DNA of 64,000 nt from Haliclona indistincta. Lineage: Eukaryota > Porifera > Demospongiae > Haplosclerida > Chalinidae. The notes beneath the pieces are model-generated. The model had not been told where the DNA came from. It ran no database searches and saw nothing but the letters and a program-made list of their open reading frames with translations. Positions within the stretch are counted from its first letter, which is position 1, and each line of letters begins with the position of its first letter. The translations under genes and the position numbers were made by a program. Location of the stretch: contig OZ024784.1 of NCBI GenBank assembly GCA_964017065.1, forward strand, positions 13,187,152 to 13,251,151, in the 5' to 3' direction. Positions 35,990-52,619 of the stretch are shown piece by piece.

Positions 35990-38199
35990 ATGTCCTCAGG
36001 AGCGTCTTCCGGAGCTGCTTTCGGTCAAAAGCTGACCAGAGAGGACTGGAAAAAGAAGAAGGAGCTAGAGGAAGCACGTAAGGCTGGTACAGCGCCTGCA
36101 GAGGTAGACGAGGAAGGAAGGTAGGCTCGAGACATTGATTTAGAGATAAAAATTAAGCTCAACTATCTTCACAGGGACATCAATCCCCATATTCCTCAGT
36201 ATATCAGTCAAGCACCGTGGTATGTCAGTTTAAACAGGTAAACAGTCAAAGATTTCTCATGCAGTCCTCAACATCTCTATATTATCACCTCTCTAGACCA
36301 TCTTTGAAGCATCAAAGACCTCAGGAGGAGAAACAGAAGGAGTTTGATTCTCTCACATCATGGTACAAGCGTGGTGAGGTACAAGGACCAGCCGTTAGAA
36401 AATACCGTAAAGGAGCATGTGAGAACTGTGGCTCTATGTCTCACAAGAAGAAGGACTGTATGGAGGTAATTTACTGAGTACAATATTGCATGCTGGTTTA
36501 ATGTATTTTCTGCTCAGCGTCCTAGAAAAGTTGGCGCCAAGTTCACCGGTAAGAGTATTAAAGCAGATGAGAGCAGTTTACCAGAGTTCTCATTGACATG
36601 GGATGGCAAGAGAGACAGGTATTGTCATCTATACGGTTGGTATACACTAGTATTGTACAATGTAGATGGAATGGGTACAATCCTGATGAGCACATTGCTA
36701 TTGTGGACGAGTATAATAAGTTAGAATTGGCAAAGAGACAACTCAAGGCAGACAAGCTCCAGCAAGAGCTACTCTCAGGACAACTATCGGAGGATACTGT
36801 CAGAAAGGTGTGTGTGTGTTCTGGTGTCTCAGTGACATACCACATTGCTTGCAGGATGGTGATAGTGATGACAGTGACCATGATGAGGATAAGTATGCTG
36901 ATGAAATTGATATGCCCGGAACGAAGTTTGACTCTAAAACCCGAACAACAGTTCGGAACTTGCGTATTCGTGAAGACACAGCCAAGTACCTCTACAACTT
37001 GGATCCAAACTCTGCCTACTATGACCCAAAGACCAGATCAATGAGAGAGAATCCATTCAAGAACATGAACAAAGATGCATCAGAGTGAGTGCCTCCAGGC
37101 TGAGAAGAACGTCTGTTATAATTCTTTCAGATTGGTGTTTGCTGGAGACAATTTTGTTCGACATTCTGGAGAAGTACATGGATTTGCTAAATCTCAGAGT
37201 AAGTAAATAGAGAACTTTAGTAGCAGTTGTTGATATTTCTTGCTATAGTGTTTGCATGGGATGCATATGATCATGGGACAGACATACATCCACAAGCAGA
37301 CCCAACTAAACTAGAACTAATGCATAAAGAGTTCAAGGGCAAGAAGAAGGAATTCAAGAATGAAGTCCAAGAGAGCATACTGGAGAAGTATGGTGGAGAA
37401 GAGCACTTGGATGCTCCTCCAAAAGAATTGTTGCTATCACAAACTGTAAGTGGAGATTGAGTGTGTGTGTGTGTGCTTGATGTATTGGTAACTATAGGAA
37501 CATTATGTGGAATACTCACGTCTGGGTAATGTGATCAAAGGTCAGGAGAAAGCTGTAACCAAGTCTCGCTATGAGGAAGATGTATTCTTGAGTAACCACA
37601 CAGTAAGAAACACTTTTGTAGCTTTATGATGATTATGCTACCTAAGAGTGTCTGGGGGTCATATTGGGAAGATGGCAGATGGGGCTATGCTTGTTGTTAC
37701 TGCTTTATTAAAGGGTCATACTGTGCTGGGGAAGCTGGAAAACTGGCCAGAAAGGTATGCTTGGAACAGCTAAAACACTACAACAGTTACTGTTGTCACT
37801 GTAGTCCGGCCAAATGTCTGCGTTCAGAACTGGATTAGATGTGGAAGAAAAAGAGGAAGATAAATCACTCTTACAGCAACACCAAGCAAAGTATCAGAAG
37901 AAAAAGAAGAGCAAAGAGGCAGACACAGAAGAAGATATGTCTGAAGAAAAGATAAGGAAGGTTTGTTGTGATTAATGATCTACTGTCCTCATTTACAACA
38001 ATTATTCTGTAACTTGCAGGCCATGGAACGACAAGCTGAGCGAGAGAAGGAAGTCGACAGGCTAATGGCGGTGGACGAGAGAAAGAGACCGTACAACTCT
38101 ATGAAAGCTGACAGTAGCATGCTTCCAACAGATGAAGAGATGGAGGCATATCGTTTGAAGAGAAAAAGGCAGGAAGATCCCATGGCTGGGTTCTTATAA
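35990..38199 (+). CDS. SLU7: pre-mRNA splicing factor SLU7
   Basis: About a dozen exons encode the whole family profile: [35 protein letters not shown]; the CCHC zinc knuckle [91 protein letters not shown]; and the basic C-terminus [11 protein letters not shown]7 acts at the second catalytic step of splicing, in 3' splice-site choice. Its length is close to that of the animal family. Convergent with SMC3 (173 bp between stops). Confidence 0.95.
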
Positions 38200-38372
38200 C
38201 AGCACACATCAATTGCACTCCAATCCTATGTTATGTAACTGATCGTCTCTTTTTCTTAAAATCTCATACATTGTGAGGGGTTAATAGAAGAGATGAAGAG
38301 TGCATCTCAACATGTGATGAAGTAGGATCAATGAATTACAATGATAATATGAGTAGTACGTGTGTAGGCTAG

Positions 38373-44408
<6,036 letters not shown>

Positions 44409-44822
44409 GGTAGGGCCCAGGAAATACTAATGTATTCCTGTACACCTCTCTTCTCTGGTTATTCGTGTGGTTGATATGGCGTTTCGTAACACTTCAGCAC
44501 TGAACTGCAGCCGCCAGCTCTTGTTTGATTTTTACCCGCCAATAGGATGGTGGTCTTTAATTAAAATGTCCAATAACAGAGTCCCACGCGTCCACCAGAA
44601 CGAGGATCGAACATAAACTTGATCAGCAAATTTAACCCCATGGAGCCAAGGAACTGGTCAGTCACTTCCATACCTGATCATTGGCAAGATCCAACTCTTT
44701 AGCGAGCGAGGAGTCTTTGATGCAAGTAATAACAGTGGGGATAAAGAGTATGTAACAGTAACTTAGCTATGAACTGTAGTATTATTCTTTTAATTTCTTT
44801 AACTTGGCAGCTGTTATATATC
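44409..44822. other. SMC3/SIL1 divergent intergenic region
   Basis: 414 bp, the longest of the head-to-head spaces. It contains two CCAAT boxes (44539-44543 as gCCAATa; 44570-44574), the ERSE described separately, and an in-frame upstream ATG at 44769 that would extend SIL1 by 18 residues. Confidence 0.6.
44570..44588 (+). promoter_or_regulatory. ER stress response element (ERSE) upstream of SIL1
   Basis: CCAAT at 44570-44574, exactly nine bases (aacagagtc), then CCACG at 44584-44588. This is the full ERSE-I consensus, bound in vertebrates by NF-Y plus ATF6/XBP1. It lies about 235 bp before the SIL1 start codon and reads in the SIL1 direction. Confidence 0.65.
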
Positions 44823-46270
44823 ATGTGTGCTCTTTATTCAGTATTGCTCATAGTAACTGTTGGAGCAGTGGTGTCGTCATCTTGTGGTCAGACTAGCACT
44901 GAAGATGATGAGGATGGTAATCTGCTACAAATGTTACTGACAATTGCTGTTACGTGTAATTTACAGCACATGGCACTTTATATCCTACCCATGAGTGGCA
45001 GGTTGTTCATGAGGGCCAGAGCATTCCTGCTGGCTTGCACATAAGAATGAATCTGCAGACAGGACTGAAAGAAGCAAAACTGCTAGATGAAGGTATGTTG
45101 TAGTGCCTACCGGCCGCAGTGGTATCCCTTTTATACGTAGATGACTCAAGTGATGTTAGCAAAAATACATTTGGGGACCCACGCAGACCAAACCATTATG
45201 GTCATAGTGACAGACGAGGAATTATCAACAAATATTCACGACCTTTTACACAAGAACAGGTTGCTGAAATGCTAGATAAACTGAATGAGGAACCACCAGA
45301 GTCCTCACACGTGCCTCTTCTTTCTGCTGCAACATCTTCAGATTCTTACAAGACCGCATCAAATGTACATCAGAATAGCAATCATCACCTTCCATCACTA
45401 GATGAAGCCAGACACCATCTTAGTCTCCATCCTGAAGTAAAGCTTATGATGGAGCAAGTACAGACACTGACCAAAGAACAGGAGCCGAGTGAACTAGTGA
45501 CAGCTCTGGAGGATTTAGAATATCACGTGCATCAAATAGACAATGCTAGAGATTTGGACGCTGTAGGTGGTCTGCGTATACTGGTATCTCTATTGAACCA
45601 TAATAATAGTGATGTGGTGGCAGCTTCAGCTCATGTGATTGGATCAGCAGCACAGAGGTGACTAGTAGAAAACAGTACTTGCTCACTTTCTTTTTCTAGC
45701 AACCCTTTTGTACAGACCCAATTATTCAGCTATGGAGTTCTTCCAAGCCTAGTACCTCTGCTCTCTCTTTCTCAACCAGAGCTGTTGCAGCGAAGAGCTA
45801 TTTTTGCTCTCAGTGCAATATTAAGAGATCATCCATTAGCCATCGGCACATTTCTTCAGCTAGATGGTCTACAGCTGTTGAGCAATGGTGCCGAGCAGAG
45901 AACACTGGCTGTACTCACTAAACTGGTAGTGATTCTGACTGACTTACTATCTATGAAGGTTTGGATAATAGGGCAAGCCTGTATTATAGTCCTATTCCTT
46001 ATACAGAATGAATCAGAAACCAACTCACTGGCTCATCAGTTGTACCTACTTGGCTGGTGTAAGCATAGCGCAGTTCTGGTATCGTCTGACAAGATAACTA
46101 TTTGTGAGAAGGGCTTGCAGCTGATGAACCTTCTAACTAGCTATTGTGACTTCAGTAATCACACCAAGAGGTTACTCCATCTCTTAACTATACTGGACGA
46201 GGAGGAGACTAGGAAGCTAGTGAACAATATCATAGATATTACAAATAGTAAACACAAATCAGAACTATAA
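44823..46270 (+). CDS. SIL1: ER nucleotide exchange factor SIL1
   Basis: Five exons: 44823-44916, 44967-45092, 45141-45657, 45700-45958, 46007-46270 (419 aa). The signal peptide is [20 protein letters not shown]. The SIL1 hallmark is [20 protein letters not shown], then [15 protein letters not shown]. The armadillo-like region includes [18 protein letters not shown] and [18 protein letters not shown]. It releases ADP from the ER Hsp70 BiP. The protein ends KSEL, a KDEL-type retrieval signal, unlike the KELR-type end of human SIL1. An upstream in-frame Met at 44769 would give two hydrophobic segments, so the shorter start is preferred. Confidence 0.92.
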
Positions 46271-46336
46271 TGAGTTAAAAAGGTTTCTGTATAAACTTAG
46301 TGCTACAAAAATGACAAGCATAAAAGTTGATTTTGG

Positions 46337-48138
46337 CTATGAGAGCTCCATCTCCATGAAGCTGTCTAGAGTACGTTTCCAGTTAATGATGTCGGTAGTG
46401 GCTATAATGAACTGGCAGTTGAGCTGCTTGCCCATAAAGTGTAGGGCATTGATTTCAGAGAAGGTACATCCACCGATGAAGTATACCAGTACAACACGGT
46501 TGGTCTTCTTGGCCGTCTTTCTCTGGCTAGTGGCTTGCTCGTGGCTAAAACTTGCTCCCTCCCAGTTTTTGGCTGACTCATCGAGAAACTTCCAGTTGCC
46601 CTTCTTTATCACATTTTCAATTGCTGCACAGCTCATTGGAATGTATGCTCCTCCGAACACATAAGAGGCATCTTCGGGCTCTTTCAGATCATATGATGAA
46701 GGATCTTTAGGAACAAGCTTGAGACAGCGAGAGAGTTGATCAAAACTTGATTTAACTTGGTCCTCTTTCTCTTTTAGTAGTCCCACCCTGGCAAGGTTGT
46801 GGAACGTGACCAGGTGTTTGTAACCATAGCTATGCAGAAAACTCCTTTTGAAGGGAACATAATACTTTGACTTGATCCCATTACCACAGGCAGACGCCAA
46901 GCACAGCAGTTGAAGAGGTACGTAATGACTGTACTGACTCTCAATACACTCATCAACAAAGTCATAAATGAACTGTTTGTCCGTTCCATCTAGCACAGCC
47001 CATTCCATCGTCAGTTGTCGCTGAAAGTCCCTCTCCTTCTTCTGTTGGATAATTTTCTCGCTTCCCTTGAGGTGCATGGTCAACGAGTCATGTTTTTCCT
47101 TCAGTGCTGGAAGGTATTTCACAAACTCTTTCATCTGCTGGATAGATTGTGTTCGATCTCTTCCTTTGCTGTAAGACTCTTGGAGCTCTTTTGATAGTTG
47201 TATGAGATTTTTGCTGACTGCTGAGAAATGCATTGACCTAATGAGACTAAAGACGGGATCCTTCTCATTCAACAGGATCTTCACTTTTTGTGGTTTACCA
47301 GTGATTTCACTTTCGAGCTCTACAAAACCACTCTTAATGTCAAAGACATCATCAAGCATTCCTTCGTAGGTGAGCTGTGAGCACATGGGTGTGATCCAGT
47401 CACAGGAGCGGTCAAAAAGGACAAGATCAGTGATTGCTGACACTCTGTGTGGTTCACTAGCCCTGCCTAAAGCCACCTTCATTCGACCAACAAGATCCCA
47501 AACCATTTGCGCAAACTGACCCTTACCATGAATGTTTGGAATAGTTCCAAACTGCTCCTCAAGAGAAAGAATAGACATAGCAACAGAGTGCAGAACAGAA
47601 TAGTTCCCATCAAAGTAGAGCGTGCGTGCTGTGTTGGGATATTCTAGTGACAGAAGGTGCTCATCAAGTGGAATGAGGTGCAAGTTCCAGTCCCACATTT
47701 TGACATAGCCATATGCACCCTCCTTCTCCAGGATGTACTCACACGAGGTCATCTTGCGAGGGACAAAGATGATGTGATAGTGACGATGACTTCCGTTTCT
47801 TTTATCACTCTTGATGTGATCACAGATGGTGTTTATGGCTCCAACTTCAGGGCGTGTCAAATAGAAACGTGTCTCCAAGCCGGTTTCCATAACTGGTTCG
47901 AGCAGGTAAATATGTTCAATCTGGAGGCTATCAAGAATGCATATAAAGCAACATTACAGTGTATATATAACCACACCCCATACCTTCTCAAGACCTTCAT
48001 AGGAGTGACATGTTCCAGTAAGGACATCAGCTGTTTTGATTGAATCACCAAGTCCTTAGGACCAACCGTGGAGTCAATGAACTGCACAAACTCTTGTTTA
48101 GCGCGTTCACATATTTCTTGCACCTGTAACAGCTCCAT
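46337..48138 (-). CDS. VPS33B: Sec1/Munc18 protein VPS33B
   Basis: Two exons, 47984-48138 and 46337-47927 (581 aa). Family blocks: YHIIFVPRKMTSCEYILEKE; GYVKMWDWNLHLIPLDEHLL; LVLFDRSCDWITPMCSQLTY; KHLVTFHNLARVGLL; YVFGGAYIPMSCAAIENVI; and the C-terminal VYFIGGCTFSEINALHFMGK. GGCTFSEI favours VPS33B over VPS33A. In animals VPS33B pairs with VIPAS39 (CHEVI) in late endosomal, lysosomal and granule traffic. Only one intron, in contrast to its neighbours. Confidence 0.93.
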
Positions 48139-48302
48139 ATTGTGGACGTATAGCGTATAACCGAGCGTAGAACTCGCTGAGAATCTAGCTAAGTTGCTAG
48201 ACTAAAAAGTATAGGCGGAGCCTTTGCTAAACTCCGCCTTGTTTGATAAATTCCCGCGATTCCGCGAATGTGGCCACGAGTGAACACCTCAGATCTTCCG
48301 AA
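48139..48302. promoter_or_regulatory. VPS33B/FEM1 bidirectional promoter
   Basis: 164 bp. It contains an 8-bp inverted repeat AGGCGGAG (48213-48220) / CTCCGCCT (48232-48239) and an E2F-like TTCCCGC (48251-48257). Confidence 0.4.
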
Positions 48303-50288
48303 ATGGAAGATGATCGCACTCCTGACATTAATAAGACCTTTTCGTTGGACTTGGAAAAGCCATTGCAGCTATCTTCATCGAGTACATCTCGTTCAACGTC
48401 GGAGGTACAGCTCAGGCTACCCTACTGTGCTAAACATGGTGTGCCCCTGCCTATTGTCTGTGTTCATGATGATGCACAGAGAGTAGGTAGAGTAGTACAC
48501 AACTGCACTGCACTCAATGAAGCTGTCATCTTTGGTCAAGTGGAGAGAATCAAAGCTCTTCTTGCTGCCGGAGCCTCCATGATTGTGCAAGACTGTACTG
48601 GTTCTACTGCAGTATCTGAAGCTGCCTACCACAATAAGGTGGAGGCCATGAAGCTGATGTTAGACTCAGGAGCTGATGTGAACATTCCAACCAAGTTTGG
48701 ACTCACTCCACTGTCTATTGCCTCATCTAATTACAAGGGAATGATGATGGTATCTTTGCTGTTGAAACGAGGTGCCAATGTCAACCTAAAGGCAAGAGAT
48801 GGTCGCTCTGCTCTTCATCTGGCTGCTGAAGGTGGTCATCGCTGGATTGCCAAGAAGTTGCTACGGTGTGAATCCATTGATCTAGATTCAATATGTCAAG
48901 ACAAGGTTCAAGATGGCATCTTTTGTCCTTCTCCTCTTCTTCTTGCTGCATCAGAGGGGCACATCAGAGTCATGGAGATGCTGATCAATTACTATCCTTT
49001 CACTTCAGTTGCTATTACTGATAGCTATCTGGTCTTGTGGGCAGTCTTCAATCTGAATATTGCACAAGTGAAGAGCCCTAGTGATTGTGATAACTACTGC
49101 CGATATGCTCTTAAAATGAGAGAGGACATCGATCCTCAAGCCGCCTTCAATGTGATTGATGCCAAAATTTGTACCGAGATGAGAAATACGAGAGAGTTTG
49201 ATGAATTGTTGTTACTAGATAGAATGGAACGTCGAATTGCCAAAGCTCAACAGTGTATATTTATTCTTGAGCGTTGTCTTGGTCCACACTCGAAGCTGTT
49301 GGTAGTGGCATTGAGAAAGACTGCTTCTCTGTATACCCGTAAAGGGAATCTCTATGAGTCCGATAGTCTTCTTGCCAAAGCATTATGCATAATGGCAATG
49401 GAAGAACAGGAGTTAATGAAACATGGCATCAACAAGTTACCTGTACAGCTTCACGTAGTAGTTACTTCCTTCATGGAGAAATTATGGAAAATTTGGTCAA
49501 AATATGAGAAACACACTGCATCAGACTATCAAATAGACTTCGTTCCGTTCATCAGAAACTTGCTTCAAGTCTTTGACACTCTGCTTCAGCTAAAGGCCAA
49601 GCAGCAATGTGTAGGCCAGCATAGCCTAGATGATATGTTCGAAGATGTACTTGTCTATATTCTTACTCTCTTTTCTTGTGGTATTGCTTATTCTGTTTTC
49701 CTAGGAATGGTAAGCCACGGGAAAGAACTCGAACTCATTGGTCAAAAATTTGTCATGCAGTACAAGGATTACTGCAATCAGCACTTTACCTCATTGGTAC
49801 ACTTGGCTGTCAGTAGAATTGATGCTGTGCTTGACGGTATGAAACGAGTAAGTGCTAGTAGTGGGGACCTTGGTGAGGATTCAAAGCTACTTGTGACAGC
49901 CCTTCTGCAGTGGGGAGCTCTGGATGACCTCAACGTTCCCTATCACCACTGCAGCATGTATGCAGGAGAAAGACTACTTTGTCGAGCAGTTTTGTGGGCT
50001 GGCATCGATCCTTGCTTGTTGTCTTTGGTGGATCTCCTGATTGACAATGGTGCTCACTGCTGCCCTGTCAACTATGCAGTTATTCTACCATCTGAAGTTT
50101 CCTCCCGACCAGAACTGATTCAGTACTTTCAGCCTTTATTGCAAACTCCTCTTTCTCTCACCTGTGCAGCAAGTAAAGCTGTTCTTGCCAGTGGAATTGA
50201 TTACCAATCTAGTCGATATATTTCATCATCAATGAAGAAGTTTATTAGCTATCACGACAGCCCTCTCATTCACCTTCAGTCCGACTAA
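48303..50288 (+). CDS. FEM1: FEM1 family ankyrin protein (CUL2 substrate receptor)
   Basis: A single exon of 661 aa from ATG 48303; the frame is open further upstream but has no ATG. Ankyrin repeats occupy about aa 70-240 (TKFGLTPLSIASSNYKG, DGRSALHLAAEGGHRWIAKK). A TPR-like segment with the FEM1 signature follows (about 316-370, QCIFILERCLGPHSKLL). C-terminal ankyrins then lead into ALTCAASKAV-like and GIDYQSSRYISSSMKKFISY, matching the FEM1 end (ANDINYQ...LEEFVGFH). FEM1 proteins present C-degron substrates, often ending in Arg, to CUL2-RBX1. The class (A/B/C) is unresolved. The N-terminal 60 residues are serine-rich and unique. Confidence 0.85.
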   Translation: MEDDRTPDINKTFSLDLEKPLQLSSSSTSRSTSEVQLRLPYCAKHGVPLPIVCVHDDAQRVGRVVHNCTALNEAVIFGQVERIKALLAAGASMIVQDCTGSTAVSEAAYHNKVEAMKLMLDSGADVNIPTKFGLTPLSIASSNYKGMMMVSLLLKRGANVNLKARDGRSALHLAAEGGHRWIAKKLLRCESIDLDSICQDKVQDGIFCPSPLLLAASEGHIRVMEMLINYYPFTSVAITDSYLVLWAVFNLNIAQVKSPSDCDNYCRYALKMREDIDPQAAFNVIDAKICTEMRNTREFDELLLLDRMERRIAKAQQCIFILERCLGPHSKLLVVALRKTASLYTRKGNLYESDSLLAKALCIMAMEEQELMKHGINKLPVQLHVVVTSFMEKLWKIWSKYEKHTASDYQIDFVPFIRNLLQVFDTLLQLKAKQQCVGQHSLDDMFEDVLVYILTLFSCGIAYSVFLGMVSHGKELELIGQKFVMQYKDYCNQHFTSLVHLAVSRIDAVLDGMKRVSASSGDLGEDSKLLVTALLQWGALDDLNVPYHHCSMYAGERLLCRAVLWAGIDPCLLSLVDLLIDNGAHCCPVNYAVILPSEVSSRPELIQYFQPLLQTPLSLTCAASKAVLASGIDYQSSRYISSSMKKFISYHDSPLIHLQSD

Positions 50289-50458
50289 CTCAGACAGTCT
50301 AGAAATAATTTTAACTATTATTGCTGTATTATGTTCTTAATGATGATGAGTAGATGATCATAAGTGAGCTGAAAAATATAAATGGATTGGGTATAGATAG
50401 ATCTTGCTTTTGAAACTTCAATTAAGGTGCTAGTAAATGCAGCATGAGTGGTAGTTTT

Positions 50459-52540
50459 CTAGTTTGATGGAGGTGACTGTCGTTTGGCTCTTTTGTGTTT
50501 GCTTTGAGAGCTTTGATTTGTTCTAATCCGTTTTTTACTCCTTCTCTTTTTGCCTAAAATGAGAAAAGTAAACAGTCACACAAACATTGTCATCATGTAC
50601 CTTTGGGTGCAAGAGGACCTGCTGGACCCTGTAAAAATATGTCATACTGTAGTACAACTCATAGCGATACCTTGTACCATATTGTTCGACCATTGTGGTC
50701 TACCAAGTTGTTCATGGTGGGCTTGTCATAGCACTGTAACCAGTCCATGAAGTCTTGATACTTGTAGTCCTTATCCAGCACTATATCCTTACCCTGCCCT
50801 ACACATAAACTCATTAAATTTCCACGAATATAATATAACAATGTTAAACATCTGGTAGTGGTACACAGAAAATGACATCTGTGCAGTAAATTTCCACGAA
50901 TATAATATTTATTATAGCAATGTTAAACATCTTGTACTGGTACACAGAAAATGACATCTGTGCAGTAAGATATACACATACCGAGCTTGAGGTTAACAAC
51001 CTCCATTGGAACATCACGGAGAAGCTGAAGGAGGTTATTGCTACACGATGGAGTCTCACTGCTCTTGTCATCATCATTCTGCATGGAATATAGCACTATT
51101 ACCGTACCGATGCGTTATTAGGTGCAACTTGCTTATAGGCGCACATCTGTTAAGGTGGCGGTGCACTTAGTTAATATTCAACACCCACGCAACGTGCGTT
51201 TTATTAATAACTAGACTTTATAACTACAGCGATTTACATAACAGTATGGGGGAAATAATACATTAAGCGTCTGTGGCTGCTATCTCGACTGTCGAGCAAT
51301 AGATCGACGCGCTTCAAACGCAGCAGCATCTTGCCCACAGACGTATAGAGCGAATTTCCGTAATTCGATCCAGAATTTTTTTAAAGAACTTTTTCTGGTC
51401 TAAGCTTGCCGTTTTGCAGGGTTAGCAAGGGAGTATCGAAAAATCGCTCTATACGTCTGTGCGCGCTGGAATTTTAAAGCTGTAGACGAAGTTCTTTCCG
51501 GAGCAAGCTAGCCGAACTGGAGATAACAGCCACAGACCGGTCTTTACTGGGCGAGCTCGCTGCTCCACGTTAGCTAAATACTTCGTGACTGAAACTTGCT
51601 ATAATCGATGTTTATCGATAGACAAAACAAAATGCATACTGGAGCATGCCTCCACAAATATCATTGCTGAAAAATAAAGCTACTTGTAAAGTCATGAATC
51701 TCATTAAATTGGCGCACCACCACCTTAAGCACATGTTTTGCTGTAGTGCTCAAAAAAGCGAAGCAAATGTTTTACTTACATTGAAAAAAGCGCACTTTTA
51801 GGCACAGCTCACGTATAAGTGCACATTGTGGAAATAATGTGCATGCACCTAATAAGCGCCAATAGGGTATTGGATTAATTTGTAGTAGTTACAAAACCTG
51901 GTCTATGCTCAATGCATCACGAGCACATGTGAACGGTGGAATCCCAGCACTAAAAAGTAATACAGGAAGTTTTCTCAGACAGACCACACCCATGGACCTA
52001 CCGATAGAGAACCTCAGCTCTGAGGTAATTGCCGATCCCATTGAAATATTTCTGGTTCAGCAAGACCTCGCATATGGGTCGTTCAAACACAGGTTCATCT
52101 AGGTTAGAGAGTATGTTTCTCTTGAACTCGTCATGTTCAGTCATTGGGTCTGGTCCTCTCTCCTCTCCCCAGCTGTCACTAACACGCCAGGAACCAAATC
52201 GCCGACTATCAACAAAGCTCAAAACGTGCTGTGGATTGTCAAATGTGTAAAACTGCAAGTGAGCATGCTTTGGAAGCTCAGCGGCTGGCGTAAAACAAAA
52301 TCGTCCCGTCATCCCGAATCGAAACAAGAGCCTGACATTATTCTTATTATCCTGGCAAGACAGCAGGAGAGCAAGTTCCTTTCCTCTCGCTTCAGCAGCG
52401 ATGGTGTAACGTGGGCTTGTGAACGGCACGTCCTTGTGCTTGCTCACGGCTGACTTAATTACCGCGCCGGCAAAATGCTTCCCTGAACAGACTTGATTCA
52501 CGAAGAGAGAGGCGAATCGAATCTCTGGACCTTCGGGCAT
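50459..52540 (-). CDS. NEIL1: endonuclease VIII-like DNA glycosylase NEIL1
   Basis: Six exons: 52002-52540, 51898-51949, 50982-51078, 50671-50798, 50601-50628, 50459-50553 (312 aa). It starts MPEGPEIRFASLFVNQ. Pro2 is the Schiff-base nucleophile, Glu3 and Lys54 (ARGKEL) are in place, and ICEVLLNQKYFNGIGNYLRA forms the helix-two-turn-helix. The zincless finger region DFMDWLQCYDKP...NGRTIWYKGPAGPLAPK keeps the RTIW core, and a KR-rich tail ends the protein. It removes oxidised pyrimidines in base excision repair. The C-terminal exons are separated from the body by an 819-bp intron filled with nested inverted-repeat elements. Divergent to the PLAT gene (79 bp). Confidence 0.93.
50816..50966. repeat. 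tandem duplication of about 75 bp inside a NEIL1 intron
   Basis: Unit 1 (50816-50887) and unit 2 (50888-50966) both begin aaatttccacgaatataat and both end gacatctgtgcagt. They differ by a 7-base indel and a few substitutions. Confidence 0.85.
51150..51728. mobile_element. TTAA-flanked element nested in the outer MITE
   Basis: Left end TTAAGGTGGCGGTGC; right end, reverse strand, TTAAGGTGGTGGTGCGC. TTAA at both ends is the target signature of piggyBac-type elements. Non-coding, 579 bp. Confidence 0.6.
51269..51547. repeat. innermost inverted-repeat block (possible third insertion)
   Basis: GTCTGTGGCTGCTATCTC (51269 on) is mirrored by GAGATAACAGCCACAGAC ending at 51547. Inside it a perfect 18-bp stem, CACAGACGTATAGAGCGA at 51336-51353, pairs with 51444-51461. 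Confidence 0.75.
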
Positions 52541-52619
52541 CTTTACCACGTGTGCAGATGAGCTCCACCCAGTGGGCTATTATTAGAACAAACACGGTTG
52601 GTGACGATGATCTGAAGCG

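Larger units (their letters stand above)
51100..51869. mobile_element. outer MITE in a NEIL1 intron
   Basis: Imperfect terminal inverted repeats: TACCGTACCGATGCGTTATT at the left and, on the reverse strand, TACCCTATTGGCGCTTATTA at the right, both running on into AGGTGCA. TA at both ends. It is split by the TTAA-flanked element at 51150-51728. Confidence 0.6.

Noticed and set aside
50844..51084. Separate small gene for the NEIL1 C-terminal exons
   Set aside because: The cag before AATGATGATG is an acceptor, and the exon phases join to the NEIL1 body, recreating the family C-terminus.
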